64,000 nucleotides of DNA from Nocardiopsis sp. TSRI0078. Lineage in GTDB: Bacteria > Actinomycetota > Actinomycetes > Streptosporangiales > Streptosporangiaceae. How positions within the stretch are numbered: the stretch's first letter is position 1; each line of letters opens with the position of its first letter. Location of the stretch: contig NZ_LWLB01000012.1 of assembly GCF_001905145.1 (NCBI RefSeq), positions 496,001 through 560,000 on the forward strand, given 5' to 3'. Shown piece by piece: positions 31,687 through 39,891 of the stretch. Both the position numbers and the translations under genes were made by a program. Below the pieces are notes generated by a model. That model had not been told where the DNA came from. It saw only the letters and a list, made by a program, of their open reading frames with translations, and made no database searches.

Positions 31687-32565
31687 TCACCTGTCCCGGA
31701 GTCGTGGGTTGAGGGCCTGCTCCAGGGACCGGGTCATGGTGACCAGGCCGATCTGGAAGAGCATGATCATCACCATCGGGGCGACGAGGAAGGGCGCGGC
31801 CCGGGGCAGCAGGAAGGCGTTGTTGTCCCAGGCCTGCTGGATCATCAGGCCCCAGTTGTCGGCGGTGCTGGGCAGCAGGCCGAGCAGGTACATGCCGACC
31901 ACCGCGTAGATCGCGTTGGTGACGGCGATGATGAAGTTGACGAAGATGTAGCCCGCCATGTTGGGCAGCACCTCGACGAAGAGGATGCGCGCGGTACCCA
32001 GGTCCTGGAGGCGGGCGGCCTCGACGAACTCGCGTTCCTTGAGGGTGAGCACCTGGGCGCGGATGGAGCGCATGAGGTAGGGCCAGGTGACCAGGCCGAT
32101 GATGAGCGAGACCGTCAGCGGCGAGGCGGTGCGGTAGAACGACGCGATGACCAGCATCAGCACGATGAAGGGGATGGTCATCGTGATGTCGGTGAGCTGG
32201 AGCAGGAAGTGGTCGACGCGCCCGCGGACGTACCCGGCGACGCCGCCGAGGACGACGGCGATGGCCACGGTGATCAGGGCCGCGACGAAGCCGACCCAGA
32301 TGGGCTCGCGTCCGCCCAGCACGAGCTGGACGAAGGTGTCCTTGCCCTCGTGGTTGGTGCCGAGCCAGTGGTCGGCGCTGACCGGTCCCCAGATGCTGGT
32401 GACGTCCGTGGGGTTGTGGGTGTCGACGAACAGCGGCCCGACGAAGGAGAAGGCCAGGACTCCGAGGACGAGGCACAGGCCGACGAACCCGCTCGTGCTG
32501 CGGGTGACGCCCTGCCAGATGGCTCCCCAGACCCCGGCTGCGGGGGCGGTGGTGGTGGCTGTCAT
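31687..32565 (-). CDS. ABC importer permease, OppC/DppC type
   Basis: A 292-residue membrane protein with about six hydrophobic helices, an N-terminal cytoplasmic stretch, LGTNHEGKDTFVQLVLGGREPIWVG typical of OppC-type permeases, and the ATPase-contacting EAA loop at EFVEAARLQDLG. Pairs with the permease at 32633-33724 to form the channel. ATG start at 32565; 67 bases separate it from the upstream permease. Confidence 0.92.
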   Translation of the reverse strand: MTATTTAPAAGVWGAIWQGVTRSTSGFVGLCLVLGVLAFSFVGPLFVDTHNPTDVTSIWGPVSADHWLGTNHEGKDTFVQLVLGGREPIWVGFVAALITVAIAVVLGGVAGYVRGRVDHFLLQLTDITMTIPFIVLMLVIASFYRTASPLTVSLIIGLVTWPYLMRSIRAQVLTLKEREFVEAARLQDLGTARILFVEVLPNMAGYIFVNFIIAVTNAIYAVVGMYLLGLLPSTADNWGLMIQQAWDNNAFLLPRAAPFLVAPMVMIMLFQIGLVTMTRSLEQALNPRLRDR

Positions 32566-32632
32566 GTGAGGGGCTCCTCGGGGTGCGTTCCGCGGGCGCC
32601 GCCCGGCGGGGCCGGTGTCCGCGGAACGGGGC

Positions 32633-33724
32633 CTAGTTCCGGATGCGCGGGTCGAGGCGGCTGTAGAGCAGGTCGGCGGCGAGGTTGGCGATCACCACGC
32701 AGGAGGTGATGATCACGAGCAGTCCCTGCAGGAGCGGGTAGTCGCGGTAGTTGACCGCGTCCAGGAGCAGTCCGCCGACACCCTTGTAGACCAGGACCTG
32801 TTCGACGAAGATCGCGCCGCCGACGAGGGTGCCGAAGGAGATCGCGATCTGGGCGACCAGGGGCAGGACCGCGTTGCGCCCGACGTAGGAGAGGGCGATG
32901 CGGCGGTCGTACAGGCCCCGGGCGTGCGCGACGGTGACGTAGTCCTCGCTGAGCACCTCGGTGGTGGAGGCCTTCATGATGAGCATCCACGTGCCGATGA
33001 TGGCGAGCACGTAGGTGAGGATCGGCAGGGCCGCGTGGTAGAGGGCGTCGCCGACGAACTCCGCCGTGAGGCCGGGGGCGACGCCCGGGCTGATCGTGCC
33101 GCGCAGGCCGATGGGGTCGAACCACTCCAGGTACATGCCGCCGCCCACGACCAGGACCATCGCGATGAGGTAGTTGGGGACGGCGCCCAGGACCGAGGCG
33201 AGGACGCTGAGCACGTGGTCCAGGAGGCGGTTGCGCCGGTAGGCCATCACCATGCCCAGTGCCAGGCCGAGGACGATGGCGATGACGGTGCCGACGCCGA
33301 TGCTGAACAGCGTCCAGGGCAGGTAGGCGCCGATGGCCTCCATGACGCTCTGACCCGGCCGGTTGATGGTCATGCCCATGTCGAGGGTGACCAGGCCGAC
33401 GAGGAAGTCCCACCACTGCTGGTACAGGGGGGCGTCGGGGTCGTAGGCCAGCGAGCCCGCCGCGATGGCGCGGGCCTCCTCGATCGTCATGCCGCCCTGC
33501 GTGAGGCGTCCGGCCATCACGTCGATCGGGTCGCCCGGCATGGCCCGGCCGAGGAAGAAGGTCACGTTGGCGACGACGAACACCACGACGACGGCCTTGC
33601 GGACCTTGACGAGTGCGTGGTGGCGCCAGATCCGCCGAGGGAGGGGGTCGCGGGCGTCGGCGCGGGCCGACGGGGCGTTCCCGGCTTCCTGCGGCGGTGG
33701 GGAGGCCGCGATTTCTGTGGCCAC
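32633..33724 (-). CDS. ABC importer permease, OppB/DppB type
   Basis: A 363-residue membrane protein, first gene of the importer operon. After a ~35-residue cytoplasmic leader it has the first helix (VRKAVVVVFVVANVTFFLGRAMPGDP) with the family's PGDP motif, further helices, and the EAA-loop region DYVTVAHARGL. ATG start at 33724 with GGAGCC-like purines upstream. The promoter region carries a 27-base palindrome at 33762-33788, so repression at this site would control the whole operon. Confidence 0.92.
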   Translation of the reverse strand: MATEIAASPPPQEAGNAPSARADARDPLPRRIWRHHALVKVRKAVVVVFVVANVTFFLGRAMPGDPIDVMAGRLTQGGMTIEEARAIAAGSLAYDPDAPLYQQWWDFLVGLVTLDMGMTINRPGQSVMEAIGAYLPWTLFSIGVGTVIAIVLGLALGMVMAYRRNRLLDHVLSVLASVLGAVPNYLIAMVLVVGGGMYLEWFDPIGLRGTISPGVAPGLTAEFVGDALYHAALPILTYVLAIIGTWMLIMKASTTEVLSEDYVTVAHARGLYDRRIALSYVGRNAVLPLVAQIAISFGTLVGGAIFVEQVLVYKGVGGLLLDAVNYRDYPLLQGLLVIITSCVVIANLAADLLYSRLDPRIRN

Positions 33725-33761
33725 GGGGCTCCTTCGGGAGGTACGTCTGGGGGAACCACGT

Positions 33762-33788
33762 TTCTATTAGGAAAGTTTCCTAATAGAA
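33762..33788. promoter_or_regulatory. 27-base perfect palindrome, likely operator of the ABC operon
   Basis: Arms TTCTATTAGGAAA and TTTCCTAATAGAA are perfect reverse complements around a single G, 38 bases upstream of the first permease start. Size, symmetry and AT-rich content inside a GC-rich genome mark it as a repressor site. The core TTAGGAAA-TTTCCTAA resembles sites of ROK-type sugar regulators; that assignment is inference. Confidence 0.75.
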
Positions 33789-33966
33789 GAGCACGGTAGC
33801 CCGTCCCGTGTGGCCCACGCCACCTCCGTGACCAAACGGCGTCCTGCGCGCGACAGGATCGGCATCACAAAAAGAACAAAAATCGATAAACCGTCACATA
33901 AAGATGTCCGACGGTTGGCCGCATCCGGCCACTCACGCACACATATGACTTTTGTTGGTGTTGCGC

Positions 33967-33987
33967 ACGTACGGGTGGTTCGTACGT
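33967..33987. promoter_or_regulatory. Inverted repeat ACGTACG-N7-CGTACGT upstream of the peptidase
   Basis: Perfect 7-base arms with a 7-base spacer, about 63 bases upstream of the chosen peptidase start. Candidate operator or promoter-proximal regulator site. Confidence 0.45.
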
Positions 33988-34049
33988 TTGCTTCCCCGAT
34001 GCACACGACCCCGTTCCCCCGAACGGGCCGAGATCGCGGAGGCACCCCC

Positions 34050-35654
34050 GTGCGCGGAACACGCGCGAACACCATGACCGCAGGCGTCCTCGTGACCGTC
34101 CTGGCCGCGTCCCTCGCGGCGGCCGCCCCGGCCGCCGCCGACCCCCTGGACTCCCCCGCCGACGACTCCGCGCTCGCCGAGTTCCACGACCAGGAACTCG
34201 CGTGGGCGCCCTGTACCGAGGAGGTGCTCCAGGGACTGGAGTGCACCGACGTCGAGGTCCCGCTCGACTACTCCGACCCCGATGGTGAACGCATCACCGT
34301 GGCCGTCAGCCGTGCCCGCGCGAGCGACCCCGACCGGCGGCGCGGCATCCTGCTCACCAACCCCGGAGGGCCGGGCGGACCCGGCCGCGTCCTCGGCGGC
34401 TACTACGAGGGCACCCGGGTGGGCGGGGTGTACGACGTCATCGGCATGGACCCGCGCGGCACCGGCGCCTCCTCCCCCCGGATGGACTGCGGGAACGACC
34501 CCGTGCCGGTCTACCCGCGCCCGACCGACGCCGAGATCTCCGAGGCGACGCGGGAGGCGATCCGCTACCAGCGCGAGTGCCAGCGGGCCCAGGGCGGCCT
34601 TCGCCCGCACATGACCACGGCCAACACCGCCCGGGACATGGACGTCATCCGGGCCGCTCTGGGCGAGGAGAAGACCAACTACCTGGGCTACTCCTACGGC
34701 ACCTATCTGGGCGCGGTGTACGGGAGCCTGTTCCCCGAGCGCCTGGACCGCAGCGTCCTGGACTCGCCGGTGCACCCCGACGGCGTCTGGCGGGAGATGT
34801 TCCTCATGCAGGCCCCGGCCTACAGCGCGAACATGGACCGGTACACCGCGTGGGCCGCGCGGCACGACGACGTCCTCGGGTTCGGCTCGACGCAGGAGGA
34901 GGTCCACGCGACCTTCGACGCGACCTCCGCGCGGCTGCGGGAGGAACCGCGCGACGACCTCCCCGGCCCGGCCTACGACAGCCACGCCTTCGACTTCGAG
35001 GTCGGTCAGATCTCCCGGTACCAGCAGTTCTGGGACCTGAACTCGGACTATCTCGGCTACCTCGTCCGCGGCGAGCCCTTCCCCACGGCGCTCGTGTCCG
35101 AGCTGGAGGCCCTCGCCGAGGAGGAAGAGGAGGACGTCACCCTCACGAACCTGGACCTGCAGACGGCCGTCCTGTGTGAGGCCGAGTGGCCGGGACGGGT
35201 CAGCAGGTACCACGCGGACGCGCGCGAGTACCGGGAGGAGCACCCGTACGGGGTCGGCGCCTACTGGTCCGTTCCCCATCCGTGCACCTTCAACACCCTC
35301 GACCGCCCCGAGCCCCCGGTGGAGCTGGAACGCGACGGCTACCCCGAGCCGCTGCTCATCGCCGGCGAGTTCGACGCCAACACCCCCTACGAGGCCGGGG
35401 TGGCCATGGCCAAGAGGCTGGAGGGCCCGCTGGTCACCGTCGCGGGCGACGGCGGACACGGGTTCTACCTGCCGGGGGGACTGGAGTGCGTGGCCGACCC
35501 GGTGGAGGCCTACCTGGTCGACGGCGTGGTCCCCGAGGACCTCACCTGCCAGGGTCTGCCCCCGGCGGAGATGGGCACGGAGCCGGCGGCGGAGCCGGAC
35601 GCCGAGCAGCTGGCGCCGCTGAGGGAGGAGCCCGTCCTCGGCCCGGTCGCCTGA
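34050..35654 (+). CDS. Secreted alpha/beta-hydrolase peptidase (tripeptidyl aminopeptidase-like, S33)
   Basis: A 534-residue exported hydrolase. Signal peptide: RGTR, hydrophobic TAGVLVTVLAASLAAAAPAAA with cleavage likely after AAA. Catalytic features: oxyanion loop NPGGPGGPGR, nucleophile elbow GYSYGT, Asp in FDANTPYEAG, and His in GGHGFYLPGG, in the arrangement of Streptomyces secreted tripeptidyl aminopeptidases. These remove N-terminal peptides outside the cell. GTG at 34050 is chosen for GGAGG at the right distance; an ATG at 33999 would add residues before the signal peptide. It is divergent from a peptide-type importer, a sensible pairing for extracellular peptide use. Confidence 0.85.
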   Translation: MRGTRANTMTAGVLVTVLAASLAAAAPAAADPLDSPADDSALAEFHDQELAWAPCTEEVLQGLECTDVEVPLDYSDPDGERITVAVSRARASDPDRRRGILLTNPGGPGGPGRVLGGYYEGTRVGGVYDVIGMDPRGTGASSPRMDCGNDPVPVYPRPTDAEISEATREAIRYQRECQRAQGGLRPHMTTANTARDMDVIRAALGEEKTNYLGYSYGTYLGAVYGSLFPERLDRSVLDSPVHPDGVWREMFLMQAPAYSANMDRYTAWAARHDDVLGFGSTQEEVHATFDATSARLREEPRDDLPGPAYDSHAFDFEVGQISRYQQFWDLNSDYLGYLVRGEPFPTALVSELEALAEEEEEDVTLTNLDLQTAVLCEAEWPGRVSRYHADAREYREEHPYGVGAYWSVPHPCTFNTLDRPEPPVELERDGYPEPLLIAGEFDANTPYEAGVAMAKRLEGPLVTVAGDGGHGFYLPGGLECVADPVEAYLVDGVVPEDLTCQGLPPAEMGTEPAAEPDAEQLAPLREEPVLGPVA

Positions 35655-35667
35655 CCCCGTGAACACA

Positions 35668-35708
35668 GGCGGCCCGCACCACCGGAGAACCGGTCGGTGC
35701 GGGCCGCC
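35668..35708. terminator. Bidirectional terminator
   Basis: Stem GGCGGCCCGCACC / GGTGCGGGCCGCC continued by ACCGG-AGAA-CCGGT, about 18 pairs with one bulge, between convergent genes. Confidence 0.85.
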
Positions 35709-35724
35709 CCCGTGGGCGAGGGGT

Positions 35725-36318
35725 CTAGAGACCGGAGCCCGCCAGCGTGCCGGTGGTCTGGCCCGCCGGGTCGTAGACCAGGCAGAGGACCTCGCGGTCG
35801 CCCTGCACGTTCCAGCCCTCCTCGGTCGGGAACCAGGGGGTGGACCGGAGGTCGGAGGTCTCGGGGGCGGTACCGACGAAGCCCTCGAACGCGGCGTGGC
35901 ACACGTCACCGGCCATCGAGGAGACCAGGTCGAAGCCCGGGTAGGCGCCGCTCTCCTGGAGGTCCTCCGAGTGGTAGATCTCGTAGTCGTGCGGCTCCGA
36001 GCAGTCGATCTTGGGAGCCTCCGAGAACGCGCCCTCGTCCGTGACCTCGTTGGTGCAGTCGCCGACGAAGAGCGAGAAGACGTCGGTGTCCTCGGGGCCG
36101 GACGGCTCGGTGGTCTCGGTCTCCACGGGCTCGGTGGTCTCAGTGGTCTCGGTCGGCGACGCGGTGTCCACGGGTTCCGGCGAGAGCGTCTCCCCGTCGT
36201 CGGTGAAGGCGGGGGGCAGCAGGGGCAGGCCGCAGGCCGTGGCCGCCAGGGTGGCTCCGGCGGCCAGGGTCCCGAGCATGACGCGGCCGAGCAGTGGACG
36301 GCGCGTTTCGGACAACAT
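35725..36318 (-). CDS. Septum-formation-domain lipoprotein
   Basis: A 197-residue lipoprotein: basic N-terminus, hydrophobic segment and lipobox LAATAC (Cys ~29), a Thr/Glu/Ser-rich linker (~45-75), then a domain with FSLFVGDCTNE, IDCSEPHDYEIYHSED and CHAAFEGFVG that resembles the septum formation family of actinobacteria. Cysteines are probably paired outside the membrane. Role uncertain despite the family name. ATG at 36318 has TGGAG 6 bases upstream; a longer frame further upstream is not supported. Confidence 0.75.
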   Translation of the reverse strand: MLSETRRPLLGRVMLGTLAAGATLAATACGLPLLPPAFTDDGETLSPEPVDTASPTETTETTEPVETETTEPSGPEDTDVFSLFVGDCTNEVTDEGAFSEAPKIDCSEPHDYEIYHSEDLQESGAYPGFDLVSSMAGDVCHAAFEGFVGTAPETSDLRSTPWFPTEEGWNVQGDREVLCLVYDPAGQTTGTLAGSGL

Positions 36319-36787
36319 GGAGACTCCACTGGGTCGTTGAGGTACTCGCGCCGCCTCGGGGGACAAGGCCGGCGACACCTGTTCCAGATGCACGGGACGC
36401 GGGGAAGGTTCCATCCCGGGCCCGGACGGATCAGGTCTTCCTGTGCGCTCCGGGCGCGACGCGTCGCGCGTCACCGCAGGTGTCGGGCACGGGGGACAGG
36501 GAGACGAAGGCGGGTCAGGGCCTGTCGTCGGGCCGGAGGTACCGGGGTCAGCGGTTGGTGCCCTCGAGGGTTGCCGGTGACCGGCTCGCCGCTCCCGCCG
36601 GGCTCGACGGTACTGACGTGGCGGAGGATCTCGCGGTCGTTCGTCTCGGCCCGGGTCTGCGGGTCGGAAGAAGCCGGGCGCCAGGGCTGGGAACGGGGCG
36701 GGACAAAGGCCCCCAGGGGTCTTCGGAAGGATCCGTCCGGACGGCGCGAGGGCCCCGGTCGGAATCGACCGGGGCCCTCGCCTCGTG
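36319..36787. other. Intergenic region, lipoprotein 5' end to tRNA-Lys
   Basis: About 470 bases with the lipoprotein promoter at one end and the tRNA terminator at 36746-36781 at the other. Open frames on both strands lack binding sites and domain features; I see no gene. Confidence 0.55.
36746..36781 (-). terminator. Terminator of tRNA-Lys copy 1
   Basis: About 16-bp perfect stem around loop GAAT, centred on GGGCCCCGGTCG / CGACCGGGGCCC, immediately past the tRNA 3' end. Confidence 0.85.
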
Positions 36788-36861
36788 TGCGTCATCAGGG
36801 ACTCGAACCCCGGACCCGCTGATTAAGAGTCAGCTGCTCTGACCAACTGAGCTAATGACGC
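36788..36861 (-). tRNA. tRNA-Lys (anticodon CTT), copy 1
   Basis: Cloverleaf read on the minus strand: acceptor GCGTCAT paired with ATGACGC, D arm TAGCTCAGTTGGTCAGAGC, anticodon arm CTGACTCTTAATCAG with CTT, T arm with GGTTCGAGTC, discriminator A; CCA is not encoded. Decodes AAG. The second copy at 37066-37139 is identical apart from one acceptor base pair. Confidence 0.95.
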
Positions 36862-36904
36862 CTGTTGTTCACCGCCCGGCTGCTCGCCCGCGGCAACGGT
36901 GTTC

Positions 36905-36910
36905 ACTCTA
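36905..36910 (-). promoter_or_regulatory. Candidate -10 box of tRNA-Lys copy 1
   Basis: TAGAGT on the minus strand, about 44 bases upstream of the tRNA 5' end. The same hexamer precedes copy 2. No clear -35 is visible. Confidence 0.45.
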
Positions 36911-37023
36911 CCCGAACCGCGGAGTCCCCGATGCCGGAAAGCACCCGGTGTGGGGCCGATGTGGGGCACGCCACCTGGACGTCTCCCCACGACGGGAGGG
37001 GGCGGTGGAGCGGACACGAAGAA

Positions 37024-37057
37024 GGCCCCGGGGAGAACGGTGTCCTCACCCGGGGCC
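37024..37057 (-). terminator. Terminator of tRNA-Lys copy 2
   Basis: GGCCCCGGG / CCCGGGGCC arms with a 16-base loop, just downstream of the tRNA 3' end. Confidence 0.7.
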
Positions 37058-37065
37058 CTGTGCTG

Positions 37066-37139
37066 TGCGCCATCAGGGACTCGAACCCCGGACCCGCTGA
37101 TTAAGAGTCAGCTGCTCTGACCAACTGAGCTAATGGCGC
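37066..37139 (-). tRNA. tRNA-Lys (anticodon CTT), copy 2
   Basis: Same tRNA as copy 1 with acceptor GCGCCAT / ATGGCGC: the fourth acceptor pair is C-G rather than T-A, a compensatory change. No encoded CCA. The spacer between the copies holds the copy 1 promoter and the copy 2 terminator, so each is an independent unit. Confidence 0.95.
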
Positions 37140-37190
37140 CTGCCGCTCACCGGCGCCGGCCCCGTGGGCCGCGCCTTGGCGACGTCGTTA

Positions 37191-37196
37191 ACTCTA
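37191..37196 (-). promoter_or_regulatory. Candidate -10 box of tRNA-Lys copy 2
   Basis: TAGAGT on the minus strand, about 52 bases upstream of the tRNA 5' end. Confidence 0.45.
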
Positions 37197-37297
37197 GCAG
37201 GACCACGAGGTGGTCGCGAACCGTTTCGGGACCGGACGAGGAACCGGTCCCGTGCCGCACGTCCTCTCCCCGGGGAGAAGGACTCCCGGGAGGAGGG

Positions 37298-37483
37298 TCA
37301 GGCGAAGGCCAGGACCAGCGCGATGATCACGGCGATGACCAGGACCACGCCGACGGCGGCGAGCAGGATCGGCAGGATCGGGCGGCGCGCGGGCTCCTCG
37401 GGCTCCGGGTTCTCGTCGACGAAACGACGGAAGTGCTGGGTGTTCCCCGCGGGGTCCATGTTGGGATCGTTGTTCTGTGTCAT
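37298..37483 (-). CDS. Small single-pass membrane protein
   Basis: A 61-residue protein beginning MTQNNDPNMDPAGNTQHF, with an acidic/proline-rich cytoplasmic part (FVDENPEPEEPARRP) and one C-terminal helix (ILPILLAAVGVVLVIAVIIALVLAFA): a tail-anchored topology. ATG at 37483; no Shine-Dalgarno, but TAGTGT lies about 10 bases upstream, suggesting a leaderless mRNA. Function unknown. The frame remains open far upstream only because of GC bias. Confidence 0.6.
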   Translation of the reverse strand: MTQNNDPNMDPAGNTQHFRRFVDENPEPEEPARRPILPILLAAVGVVLVIAVIIALVLAFA

Positions 37484-37743
37484 GGGGTTGACACTAGCGA
37501 CTCGTGTGGGTGATGAGCACCCCCGTAGGCAGATCCGACCGATTTCATGACCTTGGGGTGATGATGCGCGGGCGCCCGTACCTGTGAGGATCCGCATGCT
37601 CCGTACGCGGAGGTGTTCGCAAGCCCGCACGAGAGCCCCTGGAATCCTCCCCCACCGGCACCGCGCGAAGCGGCGGCTTGGAGGGCACGTGCGACGGACG
37701 GGACGGAGCCCCGGCTGCCCGTCCACGGACATGCCACCACTCC

Positions 37744-39690
37744 TCACCCAGGTGAAAGCCGAACGTAAGACCCCTGTCCGACACTCGTCTCGGGAGGGTG
37801 GGATCCGGCCGGTACTTCCCCGCGGCCGTGTCGGCCCTCCTCGGGCCCGGCACGCAGCACGGCGGCCATCCGGGCCGTGGGAGTGACCCCGCGTGCCGGG
37901 TCCACCCCCTCCAGGAGACGCACCAGCTCGGCCGCGGACCGGTGCGGGTGGGTGTCGAGCCAGACCGCCGCCATCCGCAGCGGCAGTGGCAGGAACCCCG
38001 CCTGTCGGGCGAGGCGGCGCAGCACCGGCTCCGTGCAACGGCCCGGGCCCGCGTGCGCGCGCAGCAGCTCCACCGCGGCGTCCGGGGTCAGCGGCCCCAC
38101 CGGCACGGCCCGCAGGCCGTCGCGCACCAGCAGCTCGGTCAGCCAGTACCGGCTGGTGACCACCGCCGCGCAGCCGGTCCCACCGGGCAGCAGGGGGCGC
38201 ACCTGGCGGGAGGAGGAGGCGTTGTCCAGGACGAGCAGGACGCGCCGGTGCGCCAGAAGTGTGCGCGTCCGCGCCGCCGCCTCCTCGACGTCCATGGTGG
38301 GGGCGTCGCGTGCGCCGGAGGCCAGGGAGCGCACCAGGCGGCGCAGCACCTCGGCGGGGGCGCGCGGTGTGCCGTCGCCGCCGCGCAGGTCGACGTAGAG
38401 CTGCCCGTCGGGAAAGTGCGGAGCGGCGGCGTGCGCCCAGCTCAGGGCGAGGGCGCTGGCGCCCGCGCCGGCGGGTCCGCGCACCAGGACGCCTCCGGGT
38501 GCGGCGCCGCGCGGATCGACCAGCCGGTCCAGCTCGGCCACGGCCTCCTCGCGCCCCACCAGGGCGGCGGGCGCGGCGGGCAGTTCGGCCGGGGAGAGCG
38601 CGGCGGGTGTCCGCACGGGTGCGTGGACCCGTCCGGAAGCCCTGGGGGCCGGGAGGGGCGCGTCGGCCTCGCCGCTTCGCCGCTGTCCGCCCTCCTCCGT
38701 ACCCGTGCCCGGGGCCGGGGTGTCCGGGGTGGAGGTGCCCGGGACTGGGGTGGCCTCGCGGCCCTCCCCGGCGAAGGCGTCCGGAACGAAGGCGCTCGCA
38801 CCGGCTCCCCACACGGAGGCGTTCGCACCGCGTACCTCCGCCGGGGTCCGCTGGCGCGGGACGCGGGCGCGGTCGGGGTCGAGGTCTCCGCGCAGGATGC
38901 CGTGGAAGGTCTCCTGGAGCTCGCGCCCCGGGTCCGCTCCGAGGCGTTCGGCCAGGATGTCGCGGGTGCGGGCGTACACGCGCAGCGCGTCGCTGGAGCG
39001 GCCGCTGCGGTAGAGGGCGACCATCTGGACGCGGATGAGGGGTTCGCGCTCGGGGTGGGCGGTGGCGATGGGGCCGATCCGGTCGGCCACCCGCTCGTGC
39101 TCGCCGTGGGCCAGGGCCGCGCCGAATCCCTCCTCGGCGGCCCGGAGGAGTTCCTCGTTCAGCGGCGCGACGTCGCGCTCGTGCAGGACGGGGCTGACGA
39201 CGTCGGCCAGGACCGGTCCCCGCCACAGCTCCAAGGCGCGGACGAACAGCTCGGCGCGGGCACCCGTGTCCCCCCGGGAGGCGGCGTCGGCGGCTCGGCG
39301 GACCAGGGAGCGAAACCGCAGCAGGTCGGACTGCTCCTCGGTGAGGTCGACCCTGTAGCCGCCGTCCCCGCCCGTGATCAGGGGGGTGCCGCAGTGGTGG
39401 TCCAGGAGGGCGCGGACGCGGGCCACATGGACCTGCAGGGCGCTGCGCGCGGCCGGGGAGGGCGGGGTCCCCCAGACGCGTTCGATGAGGTGGGCGGTGG
39501 TGACGGTGCGCCCGGAGTTGAGCAGCAGGGAGGCGAGCATCGCGCGGCGCTTGTCCCCGCGCAGGCGCAGCGGGACGCCGTCCACCTCGGCACCGAACTG
39601 TCCGAGCAACCGGACGCGGAGCCCGCGGGCGGTGTGTCCGGCCCCGGCGGTCGCGTCGCGCCGCCGCTTTGCCGGGTCGCTCAGCGGCAC
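37744..39690 (-). CDS. SARP-family regulator with degenerate NB-ARC-like domain
   Basis: A 648-residue regulator. N-terminal OmpR-type winged helix (RVRLLGQFGAEVDG to GGYRVDL, ~20-115), bacterial transcriptional activator domain (~120-265), a Pro/Ala/Thr-rich linker (~270-370), then an AfsR-like ATPase region: AALVGREEAVAELDRL, P-loop GPAGAGASAL and Walker B RVLLVLDNAS. The P-loop lacks its usual Lys (GxxGxGK). There is no TPR region after the ATPase, so it is shorter than AfsR. SARPs activate antibiotic genes, but this one is about 18 kb from the PKS. GTG at 39690 with GGGGGG upstream. Divergent from the RpiR-type gene. Confidence 0.85.
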   Translation of the reverse strand: MPLSDPAKRRRDATAGAGHTARGLRVRLLGQFGAEVDGVPLRLRGDKRRAMLASLLLNSGRTVTTAHLIERVWGTPPSPAARSALQVHVARVRALLDHHCGTPLITGGDGGYRVDLTEEQSDLLRFRSLVRRAADAASRGDTGARAELFVRALELWRGPVLADVVSPVLHERDVAPLNEELLRAAEEGFGAALAHGEHERVADRIGPIATAHPEREPLIRVQMVALYRSGRSSDALRVYARTRDILAERLGADPGRELQETFHGILRGDLDPDRARVPRQRTPAEVRGANASVWGAGASAFVPDAFAGEGREATPVPGTSTPDTPAPGTGTEEGGQRRSGEADAPLPAPRASGRVHAPVRTPAALSPAELPAAPAALVGREEAVAELDRLVDPRGAAPGGVLVRGPAGAGASALALSWAHAAAPHFPDGQLYVDLRGGDGTPRAPAEVLRRLVRSLASGARDAPTMDVEEAAARTRTLLAHRRVLLVLDNASSSRQVRPLLPGGTGCAAVVTSRYWLTELLVRDGLRAVPVGPLTPDAAVELLRAHAGPGRCTEPVLRRLARQAGFLPLPLRMAAVWLDTHPHRSAAELVRLLEGVDPARGVTPTARMAAVLRAGPEEGRHGRGEVPAGSHPPETSVGQGSYVRLSPG

Positions 39691-39874
39691 GGCACCATCC
39701 CCCCTGCGAGGCGGACGCGTGTGATGCGGGTGAACCACGGCGCCTCCTGGGTCCAGAGTGCCCCCTGAGCAGGGATATCGCAATCGGGCTCAGGTACTTG
39801 CCGCTGCGGCCTTCCCTTGGAATCCTGGATTCTCCCGATTTCTCCCCCTGCCTCGTTGACTCTGCACCACGACC

Positions 39875-39887
39875 GAAAGAAACTTTC
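39875..39887. promoter_or_regulatory. Dyad GAAAG-AAA-CTTTC before the RpiR-type gene
   Basis: Perfect 5-base arms immediately upstream of the ATG at 39892, with TTGACT at 39856-39861 as a possible -35. Position suits autoregulation by the adjacent regulator; it overlaps the usual ribosome-binding region. Confidence 0.45.
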
Positions 39888-39891
39888 CTCC

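Larger units (their letters stand above)
33725..34049. other. Divergent promoter region, ABC importer / secreted peptidase
   Basis: About 325 bases, more AT-rich than average. It contains the palindromes at 33762-33788 and 33967-33987. Both flanking genes start here and point away from each other. Confidence 0.6.

Noticed and set aside
36788..37139. tRNA genes as attachment sites of an integrated element
   Set aside because: No integrase gene or repeated tRNA 3' fragment is found beside them; the second copy is a complete functional tRNA.
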